From NCBI RefSeq assembly GCF_002207865.1, contig NZ_BDQM01000015.1:1-64000 (forward strand): a stretch of 64,000 nt of DNA, written 5' to 3'. This document shows positions 1 through 9,461 of this stretch, piece after piece. A program made the translations under genes and the position numbers. The notes under the pieces were generated by a model, which saw nothing but the letters and a program-made list of their open reading frames with translations, did not search any database and was not told the DNA's origin. Within the stretch, counting starts at the first letter, position 1, and every line of letters starts with the position of its first letter. This stretch comes from Colwellia marinimaniae. Lineage in GTDB: Bacteria; Pseudomonadota; Gammaproteobacteria; Enterobacterales; Alteromonadaceae.

Positions 1-33
1 TTTATATCAAATTTCTAGATTGTACCCTTTTTT

Positions 34-150
34 GTTTAGCGACCATAGCGCTGTGGCCCCACCTGATCCCATTCCGAACTCAGAAGTGAAACGCAGTTGC
101 GCCGATGGTAGTGTGGGAGTTCCCATGTGAGAGTAGGACATTGCTAAACT
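34..150 (+). rRNA. rrf: 5S ribosomal RNA
   Basis: This is the last gene of an rRNA operon entering from the left edge. The core matches the gammaproteobacterial 5S consensus: CCCACCTGATCCCATTCCGA, then AGAAGTGAAACGC, then GCCGATGGTAGTGTGGG. The ends close on themselves: GTTTAGC at 34-40 pairs with GCTAAAC at 143-149. Length is about 116 nt, as usual. A rho-independent terminator follows within 12 nt. 16S and 23S lie outside the window. Exact ends are approximate by one or two bases. Confidence 0.95.
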
Positions 151-263
151 TCTATTAAGAAAAGCCCGATTCATAAGAGTCGGGCTTTTTGCTGTCTGTG
201 ATTTGAAACAATTACTAATAAGCGCGAATAAATTCCCGCCTACATATTTTGGACCCACCTGAT
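150..263 (+). repeat. Direct repeat of 5S 3' flank, copy A
   Basis: About 114 bp running from just after the 5S gene through the terminator to the block ACCCACCTGAT. It is repeated without gaps at 506-619, offset 356 bp, with only a handful of mismatches. The near identity contrasts with the strong decay of the 5S-derived sequence between the copies. Confidence 0.85.
160..190 (+). terminator. Terminator of the rRNA operon
   Basis: The inverted arms AAAGCCCGA and TCGGGCTTT flank a short loop and end in a T run, 10 nt after the 5S gene. A second copy of this terminator lies at about 516-546, within a longer duplication. Confidence 0.85.
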
Positions 264-345
264 GCCATCCATGTACGTCACGCAGTTGCGCCGAAGGTAG
301 TAAGCGTGTGGGTGTATTTCTCTTTATGTGAGGTCACTCCTTTGC
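251..345 (+). pseudogene. Degenerate 5S rRNA copy 2
   Basis: It starts with the 5S block ACCCACCTGAT, then diverges. It retains CGCAGTTGCGCCGA and GGTAGT from the 5S centre and a TATGTGAG trace of the 3' half. The 5' arm is missing and the closing stem cannot form, so it should not give a functional 5S. It shares derived changes with copy 3 (for example CATCCATGTACGTCA), so one was probably copied from the other after decay had begun. Confidence 0.7.
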
Positions 346-390
346 ATCAGGATAATTGCTCAGGATAATATGCTCCTGCATTATCCTAAT

Positions 391-504
391 AAGTGGCATC
401 CATGTACGTCAAGTAGTTGTGTCGAAGCTAGTAAGTGTGTGGGTGTTCTTATTTTATGTGAGGTCACTCCTGTGAATCCATTCACGTCAGTAGGACATTC
501 TCGA
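391..504 (+). pseudogene. Degenerate 5S rRNA copy 3
   Basis: It repeats the altered block of copy 2 at an offset of 130 bp (265-340 against 395-470, both ending AGGTCACTCC). It keeps the 5S 3' signature GTAGGACATT at about 490-499. It is followed by a second copy of the 5S terminator. The 5' half is lost, so it is a non-functional remnant. Confidence 0.65.
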
Positions 505-505
505 T

Positions 506-619
506 TTCTATTAAGAAAAGCCCGATTCGAAAGAGTCGGGTTTTTTGCTGTCGGAGATTTGAAACAATTACTAATAAGCGCGAATAAATTCCCGCCTACA
601 TATTTTGGACCCACCTGAT
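506..619 (+). repeat. Direct repeat of 5S 3' flank, copy B
   Basis: Partner of 150-263, including a second terminator hairpin (AAAGCCCGATTC with GAGTCGGGTTTTTT) and the same AT-rich trailer. This supports origin of the array by tandem duplication of a 5S-terminator unit. Confidence 0.85.
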
Positions 620-860
620 CCCATTCACTATTCTCTTACGGAAGTGCCGCGGCGCTGCAGAAGTTGAGCCTGCTCCTTGCCATCCATGGCAACGCGGCAA
701 CATTATTATATCCATGTATGTCAGCGCAGTTGCGCTGGAGGTAGTAAGCGGGTGGACTGCTCTTTATGTGGTAAAAATGTCTGGAGAATTTTTGTCTGCA
801 CTCAGTCTTACCCTAAGGGTGTAAGGCCGGATGCTTGGAATAATGTAGGACATTGCCAAG
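607..860 (+). pseudogene. Degenerate, expanded 5S rRNA copy 4
   Basis: It opens with the intact 5S block CCCACCTGATCCCATTC and closes with GTAGGACATTGCCAAG, matching the 5S 3' end. Between these, recognisable pieces (GCGCAGTTGCGC, GGTAGTAAGCG) are separated by unrelated insertions, giving about 250 bp instead of 116. It is non-functional as 5S. Short reading frames across it look accidental. Confidence 0.6.
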
Positions 861-1055
861 TTATTTCTGGGGTAAAGTGTCGTTATGTTGATATTAAATT
901 TTCTAGTCAGTACCCGGTCAATATTTAAAACTGAAAGTAAAAAATGTAGCTAAAAATATAATTATTCAGCTTAATATTGCGTAATCCCTATTTTTACTTT
1001 AGTCATATTATATTACAAACTAACGGTATATTTTATACAATATACCCAGTAAGAT

Positions 1056-1183
1056 GAAGTTGTTACTATTTTGTAAATTACTCCCTGCATTACAAATTAG
1101 TAGCAACATACTTTGTGGTTTGAGCTGATCTGTCAATCGTTCTTCACAGGTATATAAGCCCGGAGTAGGGTTTCTACTCCGGC
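1056..1183 (+). repeat. Duplicated hairpin element, copy A
   Basis: One of two related blocks of about 130 bp in a gene-free stretch. Shared features in order: TTACTCCC, CAACATACTT, CTGATCTGTCAATCGT, then the inverted repeat CCGGAGTAG/CTACTCCGG (1160-1182). No T run follows the hairpin, so it is not a classical terminator. The upstream TACTCC (1079-1084) could also pair with GGAGTA of the hairpin's left arm. Function unknown; possibly a small RNA or an rRNA-operon trailer element. Confidence 0.6.
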
Positions 1184-1348
1184 ATCAATCACTTGCAAGT
1201 ATGTTATAGATATTTACTTTAAAGTTAAAGTGAATATTTATGTAGCATTTGTGAATTATTATATCAATGTATTGAAGTGATTTATCTATGCCCAATGGTA
1301 ATACTATAGTAGTAATTGGCTGTATGTTTTATACACATCATAAGGTAT

Positions 1349-1480
1349 TGTTATGCTGTTATTAATTGTAACTTACTCCCTTGGTGGTTCCTTAATAACA
1401 ACATACTTGGTGTTTAGATCTGATCTGTCAATCGTATCGCACGAGTATACTTTTCCGGAGTAGGGAAACCTACTCCGGCA
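1349..1480 (+). repeat. Duplicated hairpin element, copy B
   Basis: Second copy of the element at 1056-1183. The conserved islands TTACTCCC (from 1373), CAACATACTT and CTGATCTGTCAATCGT are kept, with a perfect 10-bp hairpin CCGGAGTAGG/CCTACTCCGG at 1455-1478 around a GAAA loop. Linker sequence differs between the copies while the islands are kept. That suggests the islands matter. Confidence 0.6.
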
Positions 1481-1631
1481 CTCTATTTATAGCCGTTGAA
1501 TTTCTTTCTGATTGTTCAACGTTAAATTCTAATCATCCCCAAGCTACGTAGGCATCTTACTTGCCTTATATACAAAATATGCAGTTATAGTTTGTCAGCG
1601 TTCGTTAAGAGAAAAATTTTTAACTTATTTA

Positions 1632-1656
1632 CTTGATTTTAATGTTGTTGCCCTCA
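1632..1656 (+). promoter_or_regulatory. Possible heat-shock (sigma-32) promoter of htpG
   Basis: CTTGAT at 1632-1637, a 13-bp gap and CCCTCAGAT from 1651 resemble the sigma-32 consensus CTTGAA and CCCCATNT. The match in the -10 part is imperfect. The site lies about 100 bp before htpG, a classic sigma-32 regulon member. Inference only. Confidence 0.4.
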
Positions 1657-1756
1657 GATATGTATCAACTAAACAAACCCGCTCTGTACCTAGTACATGC
1701 AATGGTTTGGCGTCCAAGTAGGCGTCCAAATAGGTATTTAACAAAAGGTCGATAAA

Positions 1757-3718
1757 ATGACAGTAGAAAATAAGCCAGTAAAACATGAATTTGCGTCAGA
1801 TAACGCCAAGATACTTCACTTAATGATCCACTCACTTTATTCTAATAAAGAGATATTCCTACGTGAGTTAGTGTCAAATGCTGCCGATGCTGCGGATAAG
1901 CTGCGTTTTAAAGCATTATCTGATAATGCTTTATATGAAAATGATGGTGATTTACGCGTACGTGTTAGCTGTGATAAAGAAAATAACACCATCACTATTT
2001 CTGATAATGGTATTGGTATGAACCATGATGAAGTAATCGAACATCTAGGTACGATTGCAAAATCAGGCACTGCTGAATTTTTCTCAACATTATCAGGTGA
2101 TCAAGCCTCTGACTCACAACTTATTGGTCAATTTGGTGTTGGTTTTTACTCATCTTTTATTGTTGCAGATAAAGTAATTGTTCGTACTCGTAAAGCGGGT
2201 GATGATGCCTCTGAAGGTGTCGAATGGATAAGTGCCGGTGAAGGTGAGTTTACTACCGCTAAGATTGAAAAAACTAATCGTGGTACCGATATCATTCTTC
2301 ACTTAAAAGAAGGTGAGTCAGAATTTGCCGATGATTGGCGCTTAAAGTCAATTGTTACTAAATACTCTGATCATATCTCAGTATCAGTAGAAATGTTAAC
2401 CACTGAAATACCAGCGGTTGAAGCCGTTGCTGAAGTGAAAGATGATGAAGGCAAGGTAACTACGCTAGCTATTGATGCTATAGATGCCGTACCTGCACTA
2501 TGGGAAGCTGTTAATAAAGCAACTGCTTTATGGACACGCGAAAAGGCAGATATTACCGACGAAGAATATAAAGAGTTTTATAAACACGTCTCTCATGATT
2601 TTAGTGACCCACTTTTATGGGAACATAATAAAGTTGAAGGTAAGACTGAATACACGTCTCTACTCTATATACCTAGCAAAGCACCATTTGATATGTATAA
2701 CCGTGAAAAACAACATGGTCTTAAACTGTTTGTTCAGCGTGTATATATTATGGATGATGCTGAGCAGTTTATGCCAACGTACTTACGTTTCGTTAAAGGC
2801 TCATTAGATTCAAATGATTTACCATTAAACGTTTCTCGTGAAATATTACAAGATAACAAGATTACTCAAGCTATTCGTAAGGGTTGTACTAAGCGCGTAT
2901 TAAAAATGCTGGAGAAGTTAGCTAAAAAAGATGCGGATAAATATCAAGGCTTTTGGGATGAGTTTGGTCAGGTATTAAAAGAAGGTCCTTCTGAAGACCA
3001 CAGCAATAAAGAACAAGTCGCTGGATTATTACGCTTTGCTTCCACCAAGGAAGATGTAGCAGCGCAAAATGTATCACTTGCTACTTACATTGAACGTATG
3101 AAAGAAGGCCAAGATAAGATTTATTATGTTGTTGCCGATAGCTTCGAAGCGGCTAAAAGTAGCCCGCATTTAGAAGTATTCCGTAAAAAAGGCATTGAAG
3201 TATTGTTAATGTCTGATCGCATAGATGAATGGTTAGTAAGCCATTTAACAGCGTTTGATTCTAAGCAATTACAGTCTGTTACTCATGGTGGTTTAGATCT
3301 GGGTGACATGGATGACGATGAAACTAAAGAAGCACAAGAGAAGCTTGAGAAAGAGTATGACTCTGTCGTTAAGCGCATTAAAGTTTGCTTAGAAGGAAAA
3401 GTTAAAGATGTTAAACTTTCTCAACGTCTTACCGACTCTCCTGCTTGTATCGTCGCTGATGATAATGACATGACTAGCCAAATGGCTAAGTTAATGGCTT
3501 CGGTTGGTCAAGACGTGCCAGATACATTACCTATCTTTGAAATCAATGGTGAGCATGATCTTATTAAACATATTGCCGATGAACAAGATGATGATAAATT
3601 CGGCCAGTGGGTTGAAGTGTTGTTTGACCAAGCTATGTTAGCTGAACGTGGTAGCTTAAAAGATCCTGCTAGCTTCGTTTCTCGCTTGAATAAATTAATG
3701 TTAAGCCTAACTAAGTAA
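1757..3718 (+). CDS. htpG: Chaperone protein HtpG (Hsp90 family)
   Basis: ATP-dependent cytosolic chaperone that acts as a dimer with the DnaK system in remodelling proteins. The GHKL ATPase domain is complete: [12 protein letters not shown] (37-48), DNGIGM (83-88), [11 protein letters not shown] (124-134) and GTDIILHL (176-183). At 653 aa it is longer than the roughly 624 aa of E. coli HtpG. The extra length lies largely in an acidic linker around residues 215-250. The start follows an AGG-containing ribosome site. It is monocistronic, with its own terminator and a possible heat-shock promoter. Assignment is secure. Confidence 0.97.
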   Translation: MTVENKPVKHEFASDNAKILHLMIHSLYSNKEIFLRELVSNAADAADKLRFKALSDNALYENDGDLRVRVSCDKENNTITISDNGIGMNHDEVIEHLGTIAKSGTAEFFSTLSGDQASDSQLIGQFGVGFYSSFIVADKVIVRTRKAGDDASEGVEWISAGEGEFTTAKIEKTNRGTDIILHLKEGESEFADDWRLKSIVTKYSDHISVSVEMLTTEIPAVEAVAEVKDDEGKVTTLAIDAIDAVPALWEAVNKATALWTREKADITDEEYKEFYKHVSHDFSDPLLWEHNKVEGKTEYTSLLYIPSKAPFDMYNREKQHGLKLFVQRVYIMDDAEQFMPTYLRFVKGSLDSNDLPLNVSREILQDNKITQAIRKGCTKRVLKMLEKLAKKDADKYQGFWDEFGQVLKEGPSEDHSNKEQVAGLLRFASTKEDVAAQNVSLATYIERMKEGQDKIYYVVADSFEAAKSSPHLEVFRKKGIEVLLMSDRIDEWLVSHLTAFDSKQLQSVTHGGLDLGDMDDDETKEAQEKLEKEYDSVVKRIKVCLEGKVKDVKLSQRLTDSPACIVADDNDMTSQMAKLMASVGQDVPDTLPIFEINGEHDLIKHIADEQDDDKFGQWVEVLFDQAMLAERGSLKDPASFVSRLNKLMLSLTK

Positions 3719-3761
3719 TTATTTAATGCTAAGTTAAATTATTAGATAATACTTTAGTCTT

Positions 3762-3800
3762 AAAAAGGAGGGTTTCATGCATGAAACACCTCCTTTTTTG
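3762..3800 (+). terminator. Terminator of htpG
   Basis: A long hairpin AAAGGAGGGTTTCATG/CATGAAACACCTCCTTT (one mismatch) followed by T6, about 45 nt after the htpG stop. Confidence 0.85.
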
Positions 3801-3903
3801 ATCAATCTGAGCTATCACTACTTGTTTGCAAATAGGCTAGCTTGTATAGTGTCTGCCGGCTTTATGGAAAAGCTAAGAAATATTACCTTTGCTCGATCAA
3901 TGA

Positions 3904-4617
<714 letters not shown>

Positions 4618-4645
4618 TAACCAGTAATTGTCTAGCTATTTAAGT

Positions 4646-4674
4646 TAAAAAACTCGCCTTGGCGAGTTTTTTTG
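4646..4674. terminator. Terminator after adk (possibly bidirectional)
   Basis: AACTCGCC-TT-GGCGAGTT with A and T runs on both sides, between the convergent adk and elaA-like genes. Confidence 0.85.
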
Positions 4675-4697
4675 TTTCTAGGGTATATAATTTATTG

Positions 4698-5174
4698 CTA
4701 ACTTTCTCTGAGCATAGCAATGTGTGGTATGCCATCTTCTAAATACATAGCCGATACCTGAGCGAAACCATGTCTTTGGTAGTATGACTTTAAATGTTGT
4801 TGAGCAGAGATTTTAATCTCTTCGTTAGGGTGATATTGCTGGCAAAGTGATAATGCTTCTTTCATTAATTCATGGCCCAAGCCTCCACCTCTAGCTTTAT
4901 TGGCAATGACTACTCTACCTATACTGATATGGCTGGTATAGCTTTGACCTTTAGGTAAAATTCGCAGGTAAGCGACCAGTTGCTCTGCTTGATAACCTAA
5001 AAGATGTAGGGTTTGAGGGTGTCGGTCAAGCAGGTTTTTTTCGCTGTCTAGATCTGGGTAATAACACGTTTGTTCAACGACAAAAACATCAATGCGCAAT
5101 TTCAGTACATCATATAATTGATTAAGTGATAGTTCGGAGAATGCTTTACTTTGCCAGGTGGTTTTTATGGTCAT
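4698..5174 (-). CDS. elaA: GNAT-family N-acetyltransferase, ElaA type
   Basis: Member of the ElaA branch of GNAT acetyltransferases; the substrate is not established for the family. The N-terminal half has the ElaA signature LKLRIDVFVVEQ with PDLDSEKN shortly after. The acetyl-CoA loop region reads GRVVIANKARGGGLGHELM, followed by a C-terminal YYQRHGF motif typical of GNAT folds. At 158 aa it is close to E. coli ElaA (about 153). It is convergent with adk and 15 nt upstream-adjacent to the small gene at 5190-5486, possibly co-transcribed. Confidence 0.85.
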   Translation of the reverse strand: MTIKTTWQSKAFSELSLNQLYDVLKLRIDVFVVEQTCYYPDLDSEKNLLDRHPQTLHLLGYQAEQLVAYLRILPKGQSYTSHISIGRVVIANKARGGGLGHELMKEALSLCQQYHPNEEIKISAQQHLKSYYQRHGFAQVSAMYLEDGIPHIAMLRES

Positions 5175-5189
5175 ATTGAGTATGAACCG

Positions 5190-5486
5190 TTAAATAGTTA
5201 ACTGCTTTAAGTAACCATAATACTTACGATCATTCAGGTAATCTTTAATTTCTTGTTTATATTTTCTTATGCACAATTCTGGGAACTCAGTAGTGACTAT
5301 TTTATTTAGTGCACAAGGCTCAAGAAAGAGTAAGTAGCCCAGTGGTAGGTAGCTAGGATTGAAGTTGCATTGGTATACGGTTGCTCGAACTTGGCTAGCA
5401 TTATAAAAAGTCTGCTCACCATAACGTTTTTGTAGTCTTGGTAACAGTTGGTTGCCGTATTTCTTTATTGCTCTACGTTTAAACAT
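5190..5486 (-). CDS. Small basic protein of unknown function
   Basis: A 98-aa protein starting MFKRRAIKKYGNQLLPRLQK. It is strongly basic at the N-terminus, with a central hydrophobic stretch (SYLPLGYLLFLEP) and a Tyr/Lys-rich C-terminus. It resembles small conserved proteins of marine gammaproteobacteria (possibly the DUF6559 group, from memory only). It lies directly upstream of the elaA-like gene on the same strand. No catalytic motif is visible and no function is proposed. Confidence 0.65.
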   Translation of the reverse strand: MFKRRAIKKYGNQLLPRLQKRYGEQTFYNASQVRATVYQCNFNPSYLPLGYLLFLEPCALNKIVTTEFPELCIRKYKQEIKDYLNDRKYYGYLKQLTI

Positions 5487-5684
5487 AGCTGTTCCTTAGC
5501 AGGTATTACTTATGGTCTTTTAGACAAATTAGCAGCTTATTATAATAAATAAGGTCAATAATTAGTCTACTCATTTTATTGCTCAGCATATTACTACATG
5601 TAGGGATAAAATGTAGCTAATAAAATCTATAATAACTCAAAGATTAATAGTTTTTATTTTATTGCTATCAACAAAAAATCCAGC

Positions 5685-6510
5685 TTATTGATAGGCTTTA
5701 ACAATAGCGCCACGCTGGCGAAGTATTTAAGCCTTTATTCATCGCTTTAAAGGCTTCCTGCCCCTCAGAATGAGCCTTACTGATGACAAAATGGCGGGAG
5801 TCTTTAAGTACCAGGCCAATGTTTTTAACGGGTACTAGGTGAATTTTAGCCATAATAAAGCTTTGCTCTGGGCTTGAATTAAAGGGCATCAAAATAAAGT
5901 CTATCCATTGAATATCTACCATGCGTGCCATGGATAACCAAGAGTCTTATTGAATAAGCTTTTTAAGGTGAAGCTGCTGCAGTGTCTGCCAGTCAGTGCG
6001 CCATTTAGGTGTTGATACCGCCAAGGTCACTTAACACCTTAACCGCTAAGGTCTTAGTATTTTGGGGACTAGTATAGATACCAGCGATGTACTCGCCATT
6101 TCTTATGACTTCGTCAGAGATATAAACTTTACTGGCAATAGCTAGCGCATCTTGTTGCCAATAAGAATCAAAACTTATAAGCAGCTGACCATTTTCTAAC
6201 ATTTAAGTATTACGAAAGTTAACTTTACCTGGGGCGTAACTGAAACTGTGATTAAAACCACCAAGTTTGAGTGTCTGCTGGGCAATAATCATGTTAACCA
6301 CGTCACGGCGGATGTTTTTACCTGAGAAATTATCTATTAAGCTGATATCTCTATCAGCAACAAAGTGCTGGTAATCAAGGTAGACATCATCACGAATATA
6401 AATACACTATGCTGCTGGCCGAGAACATTTCAGCTGAGACTTATGAGAGTAGCGATAAGTAGTGCTTTAGTGAATAACCTAGTGCCTATTTCATTAAAGA
6501 GTATTACCAT
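5685..6510 (-). pseudogene. Decayed periplasmic solute-binding-type protein gene
   Basis: On the minus strand from 6510 a signal-peptide-like start (RLFTKALLIATLISLS) is followed by fragments in shifting frames: a stretch ending in NHSFSYAPGKVNF, then MLENGQLLISFDSYW (from 6202), then VPVKNIGLVLKDSRHFVISK (about 5800), then a tail RGAIVKAYQ-stop at 5685. Joined, they make about 270 aa of a family-3-like extracellular solute-binding protein. There are several frameshifts and in-frame stops, so it is a pseudogene. The two longest surviving open pieces are 5698-5931 and 6005-6202. Confidence 0.75.
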
Positions 6511-6638
6511 AAAAGAACGCCATCTTTTTATAAACTAGTTCGCTGAAGTTAACTACTTGCATCCTTGTCTTATTAACATAACAAGGAGGCAAGCATGTAG
6601 CAAAATAGCATGAATACCTTCAATAATGGCAGGTGAAG

Positions 6639-7259
6639 TTATTTGTTATGACGCTGTTGTAATACCGCCATAACCTCATTGAGGTCGATATCTTGGTCGG
6701 CTAGGAGTACTAGGGTGTGGTAAAATAAGTCTGCACATTCACCTAGTAAGTCTTCTTTCGTTTCTGCTACTGCAGCCAGTGCAACTTCAACGCCTTCTTC
6801 ACCGACTTTCTGCGCAATTTTGATGGTGCCGCGAGAAAATAAGTGTGCGGTATAACTGTCTTCTGGCTTATCATTTTTTCGGCTTGCAATCACTTGTTCA
6901 AGTTCACTGAGAAAGTTTTGCTGGGTTAATTTTTGCTCCGGAAAACATGACTCAGTGCCTAAGTGACAACTTGGCCCCATAGGCAAACAAGCAATAAGTA
7001 AACTGTCATTATCGCAATCAGTTAAGACTTGCTGAACGTTTAAAAAGTTACCTGAGGTTTCGCCCTTAACCCACAAAGCTTGTTTTGAACGACTATAGAA
7101 GGTTGCTTTACCTGTGGCTAATGTGGCAGCTAAGGATGCTTGGTTCATATAACCTTGCATTAGTATGGCTCCCGTTGCCGCATGCTGAATAATGGCAGGA
7201 ATGAGGTTATTCATTTTCTGCCATGCTAAGTCATTAATATTGTCTTTGTTTACTAACAT
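6639..7259 (-). CDS. hisI: Bifunctional phosphoribosyl-AMP cyclohydrolase / phosphoribosyl-ATP pyrophosphatase
   Basis: HisIE carries out the second and third steps of histidine synthesis. The N-terminal HisI part (about 1-115) shows the metal-site regions [11 protein letters not shown] and [12 protein letters not shown]. The C-terminal HisE part (about 120-206) has [13 protein letters not shown] and [13 protein letters not shown]. Length 206 aa matches the fused enterobacterial form (about 203). It is last in the operon; its start overlaps the hisF stop by 7 nt, so translation is likely coupled. Confidence 0.95.
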   Translation of the reverse strand: MLVNKDNINDLAWQKMNNLIPAIIQHAATGAILMQGYMNQASLAATLATGKATFYSRSKQALWVKGETSGNFLNVQQVLTDCDNDSLLIACLPMGPSCHLGTESCFPEQKLTQQNFLSELEQVIASRKNDKPEDSYTAHLFSRGTIKIAQKVGEEGVEVALAAVAETKEDLLGECADLFYHTLVLLADQDIDLNEVMAVLQQRHNK

Positions 7260-8041
7260 GGTCTTACCTCAATACGTTGTGTTTTTAAATAATTTTTTAA
7301 CTCTTTAATGGCAATAACACCCTTATGAAAAACAGAAGCAGCGAGTGCGCCATCAACATCGGCTTGTTGGTAGACATCACTAAAGTGCGCCATGGTACCC
7401 GCACCACCTGAGGCGATTAAAGGCACATTACATACCGCTCTTGCTTGTTTTAATTGCACAATATCATAACCTTGACGTACACCATCTTGGTTCATGCAAT
7501 TGAGGACGATTTCGCCGGCACCTAGGCTAACTACTTTTTCAATCCAGTCAAATGTGGTCCAGCCGGTTTGCTTAGTACGCTTTTCATCACCAGTAAACTG
7601 GTAAACCTGATATTCCCCTTTGCCAGCATTAGCCTCTTTGTTATAAAAGCTATCAACGCCAACAACAATACATTGCTGACCAAAAATATCGGCTAAGCGA
7701 GTAATTAGCTCAGGGTCTCGCAATGCTGGGGAATTAATGGATATTTTGTCAGCGCCCATCATCAAGATTTCTTTAGCATCGGCAGCGCTTTTTATCCCAC
7801 CAGCAACACAAAAAGGAATATCAATGACCTCAGCAATACGACTTACCCAGCTCTTATCAACCACGCGACCATCAGAGCTGGCAGTGATATCATAAAAAAC
7901 GAGTTCATCAGCACCTGCTTCGGCATATTTTTGTGCTAACGGCACTATATCACCGATGATTTCGTGGTTTCTAAACTGTATACCTTTTACTACTTTTCCG
8001 TCCTTAACGTCGAGGCAGGGAATAATTCTTCTGGCTAACAT
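7253..8041 (-). CDS. hisF: Imidazole glycerol phosphate synthase cyclase subunit
   Basis: HisF uses ammonia from HisH to close the imidazole ring, giving IGP and AICAR. TIM barrel with catalytic Asp11 in [13 protein letters not shown] and the second Asp in CIVVGVDSF (about 130). Phosphate sites are CVAGGIKS and LIASGGAG. 262 aa (E. coli 258). It overlaps hisA by 7 nt upstream and hisI by 7 nt downstream. Confidence 0.96.
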   Translation of the reverse strand: MLARRIIPCLDVKDGKVVKGIQFRNHEIIGDIVPLAQKYAEAGADELVFYDITASSDGRVVDKSWVSRIAEVIDIPFCVAGGIKSAADAKEILMMGADKISINSPALRDPELITRLADIFGQQCIVVGVDSFYNKEANAGKGEYQVYQFTGDEKRTKQTGWTTFDWIEKVVSLGAGEIVLNCMNQDGVRQGYDIVQLKQARAVCNVPLIASGGAGTMAHFSDVYQQADVDGALAASVFHKGVIAIKELKNYLKTQRIEVRPC

Positions 8042-8799
8042 GGGGTTTTCTCCGCTACAGCTTCAGCTGGAGGCCAACAGGCAATCGCCTCTTCAAGGGT
8101 AAACTTACCCTCAAGCAATGAACGACCTAAAATAACAGCGCTAACACCGGTTGGAATTAACGCTTTAATATCGTCTAAGCTGCCAATACCGCCCGACGCT
8201 TGCCAGTGAATATCTGGATACTTAGCACAAACTTCGCTATATAAATCAACATTAGTCCCCGTTAAAGTGCCGTCTTTACTAATGTCAGTACATAATACGT
8301 GCTTAATACCGGCATCTTGATATTGGGCAAGTAAATCTTCTAAGTTGACCCCGCTATCTTCAATCCAGCCATGAGTGGGCAGGGTTTTATTGCCTTGGGC
8401 ATCAATTTTTATATCAAGTGCTAGGACAATTTTTTCACAGCCGTAGGTTTTAAGCCATTGAGTAACTAGTTCTGGTTGTTTGATGGCTAAGCTGCCAATA
8501 ACAACGCGATCTGCGCCTAGTGCTAATAGCTGTTTTACATCATCTTCACAACGTACGCCACCACCTACTTGTATGATCATTGAGGGGTGATTGACTACGG
8601 TCTTTAATGTTGCTAATTGACGTTTTGTGCTGTCTTTTGCGCCATCTAAATCAACAAAGTGCATGACAGTAGCGCCGGATTTTGCATAAGCCTGTTGACG
8701 CTCTTGCACCGTATATTCATAGTTGGTTTTTTGGTTATAGTCGCCTTGATATAAACGCACCACTTGGCCATTAATCAAATCAATTGCGGGAATCATCAT
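8035..8799 (-). CDS. hisA: ProFAR isomerase (HisA)
   Basis: Isomerises ProFAR to PRFAR in histidine synthesis. TIM barrel paralogous to HisF, with catalytic Asp7 in [15 protein letters not shown] and the second acid in [12 protein letters not shown]. Phosphate-binding loops IQVGGGVR and QASGGIGS are present. 254 aa, slightly longer than E. coli (245) through a C-terminal tail. It overlaps hisH by 4 nt and hisF by 7 nt. Confidence 0.96.
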   Translation of the reverse strand: MMIPAIDLINGQVVRLYQGDYNQKTNYEYTVQERQQAYAKSGATVMHFVDLDGAKDSTKRQLATLKTVVNHPSMIIQVGGGVRCEDDVKQLLALGADRVVIGSLAIKQPELVTQWLKTYGCEKIVLALDIKIDAQGNKTLPTHGWIEDSGVNLEDLLAQYQDAGIKHVLCTDISKDGTLTGTNVDLYSEVCAKYPDIHWQASGGIGSLDDIKALIPTGVSAVILGRSLLEGKFTLEEAIACWPPAEAVAEKTPC

Positions 8800-9461
8800 A
8801 AGTTCACAAGCTCCTGTGGCCCTAGTTCTAAAAAGTTTTGAATGATCTTACTGCCCAAAGCACTGGAACGCTCAGGGTGAAATTGACAACCAATAAAGTT
8901 GTCTTTGGCAATAGCTGCTGAAAACTTACTACCATATTCACAGCTGGCAATGGTGTACTCACTTATAGGGGCGGCAAAACTGTGGACAAAATAAAAGTAA
9001 TCACCCTCGGAAATACCTTTGAGCACGGGGTGGTCTGATATTTGGCTGAGGGTATTCCAGCCCATATGTGGTAACCTATTCCCTTGTGCTTTTAATGGCT
9101 CTACCTTGGTTGGAATTAAGTTTAAGCAAGGCACTAGGCCATCACTTTTTCCTTCAGTTGAGGACTTATTACCTTCGGTTGATGACTCAGTCATTAACTG
9201 CATACCTAAACAAAAACCAAGTACCGGCTGAGTCAGTTTTTGTAAGACACTCACTAAGTTTTTAGCGTTGATATTAGCCATGGCATGCTTAGCACTACCA
9301 ACCCCTGGGAGTATTACTTTATCTGCTTGTTGGATGAGCTCAATATTATCAGTGATGGTCACTTGATAACCTAAACGCTCAACGGCAAACTTAACTGAGG
9401 CTAAATTCGCACAGCCAGTATCAACAATGACATTCATTCCTGCGGATACTTCCTTAGTCAT
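8796..9461 (-). CDS. hisH: Imidazole glycerol phosphate synthase glutaminase subunit
   Basis: Class I glutaminase that feeds ammonia to HisF. The nucleophile Cys84 is in GFCLGMQLM and the His-Glu pair in CQFHPERS. The start at 9461 overlaps the hisB stop as TAATG and is kept. An internal Met9 (MNVIVDTGCANL) matches the E. coli start and is the alternative. An insert after the Cys loop contains a small tandem duplication (SSTEGN/SSTEGK). Confidence 0.95.
   Translation of the reverse strand: MTKEVSAGMNVIVDTGCANLASVKFAVERLGYQVTITDNIELIQQADKVILPGVGSAKHAMANINAKNLVSVLQKLTQPVLGFCLGMQLMTESSTEGNKSSTEGKSDGLVPCLNLIPTKVEPLKAQGNRLPHMGWNTLSQISDHPVLKGISEGDYFYFVHSFAAPISEYTIASCEYGSKFSAAIAKDNFIGCQFHPERSSALGSKIIQNFLELGPQELVNL

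Noticed and set aside
7..258. Open frame of 83 aa opposite the 5S gene, and similar frames at 328-618 and 381-614
   Set aside because: They overlay 5S-derived repeats and look alike only because the DNA is duplicated; no ribosome site or family.
677..928. 83-aa frame with several Cys, zinc-finger-like at first sight
   Set aside because: It lies across the decayed fourth 5S copy and its Cys codons come from 5S-derived sequence.
1160..1182. Hairpin as a simple rho-independent terminator
   Set aside because: No T run follows in either copy, and there is no gene ending just upstream.
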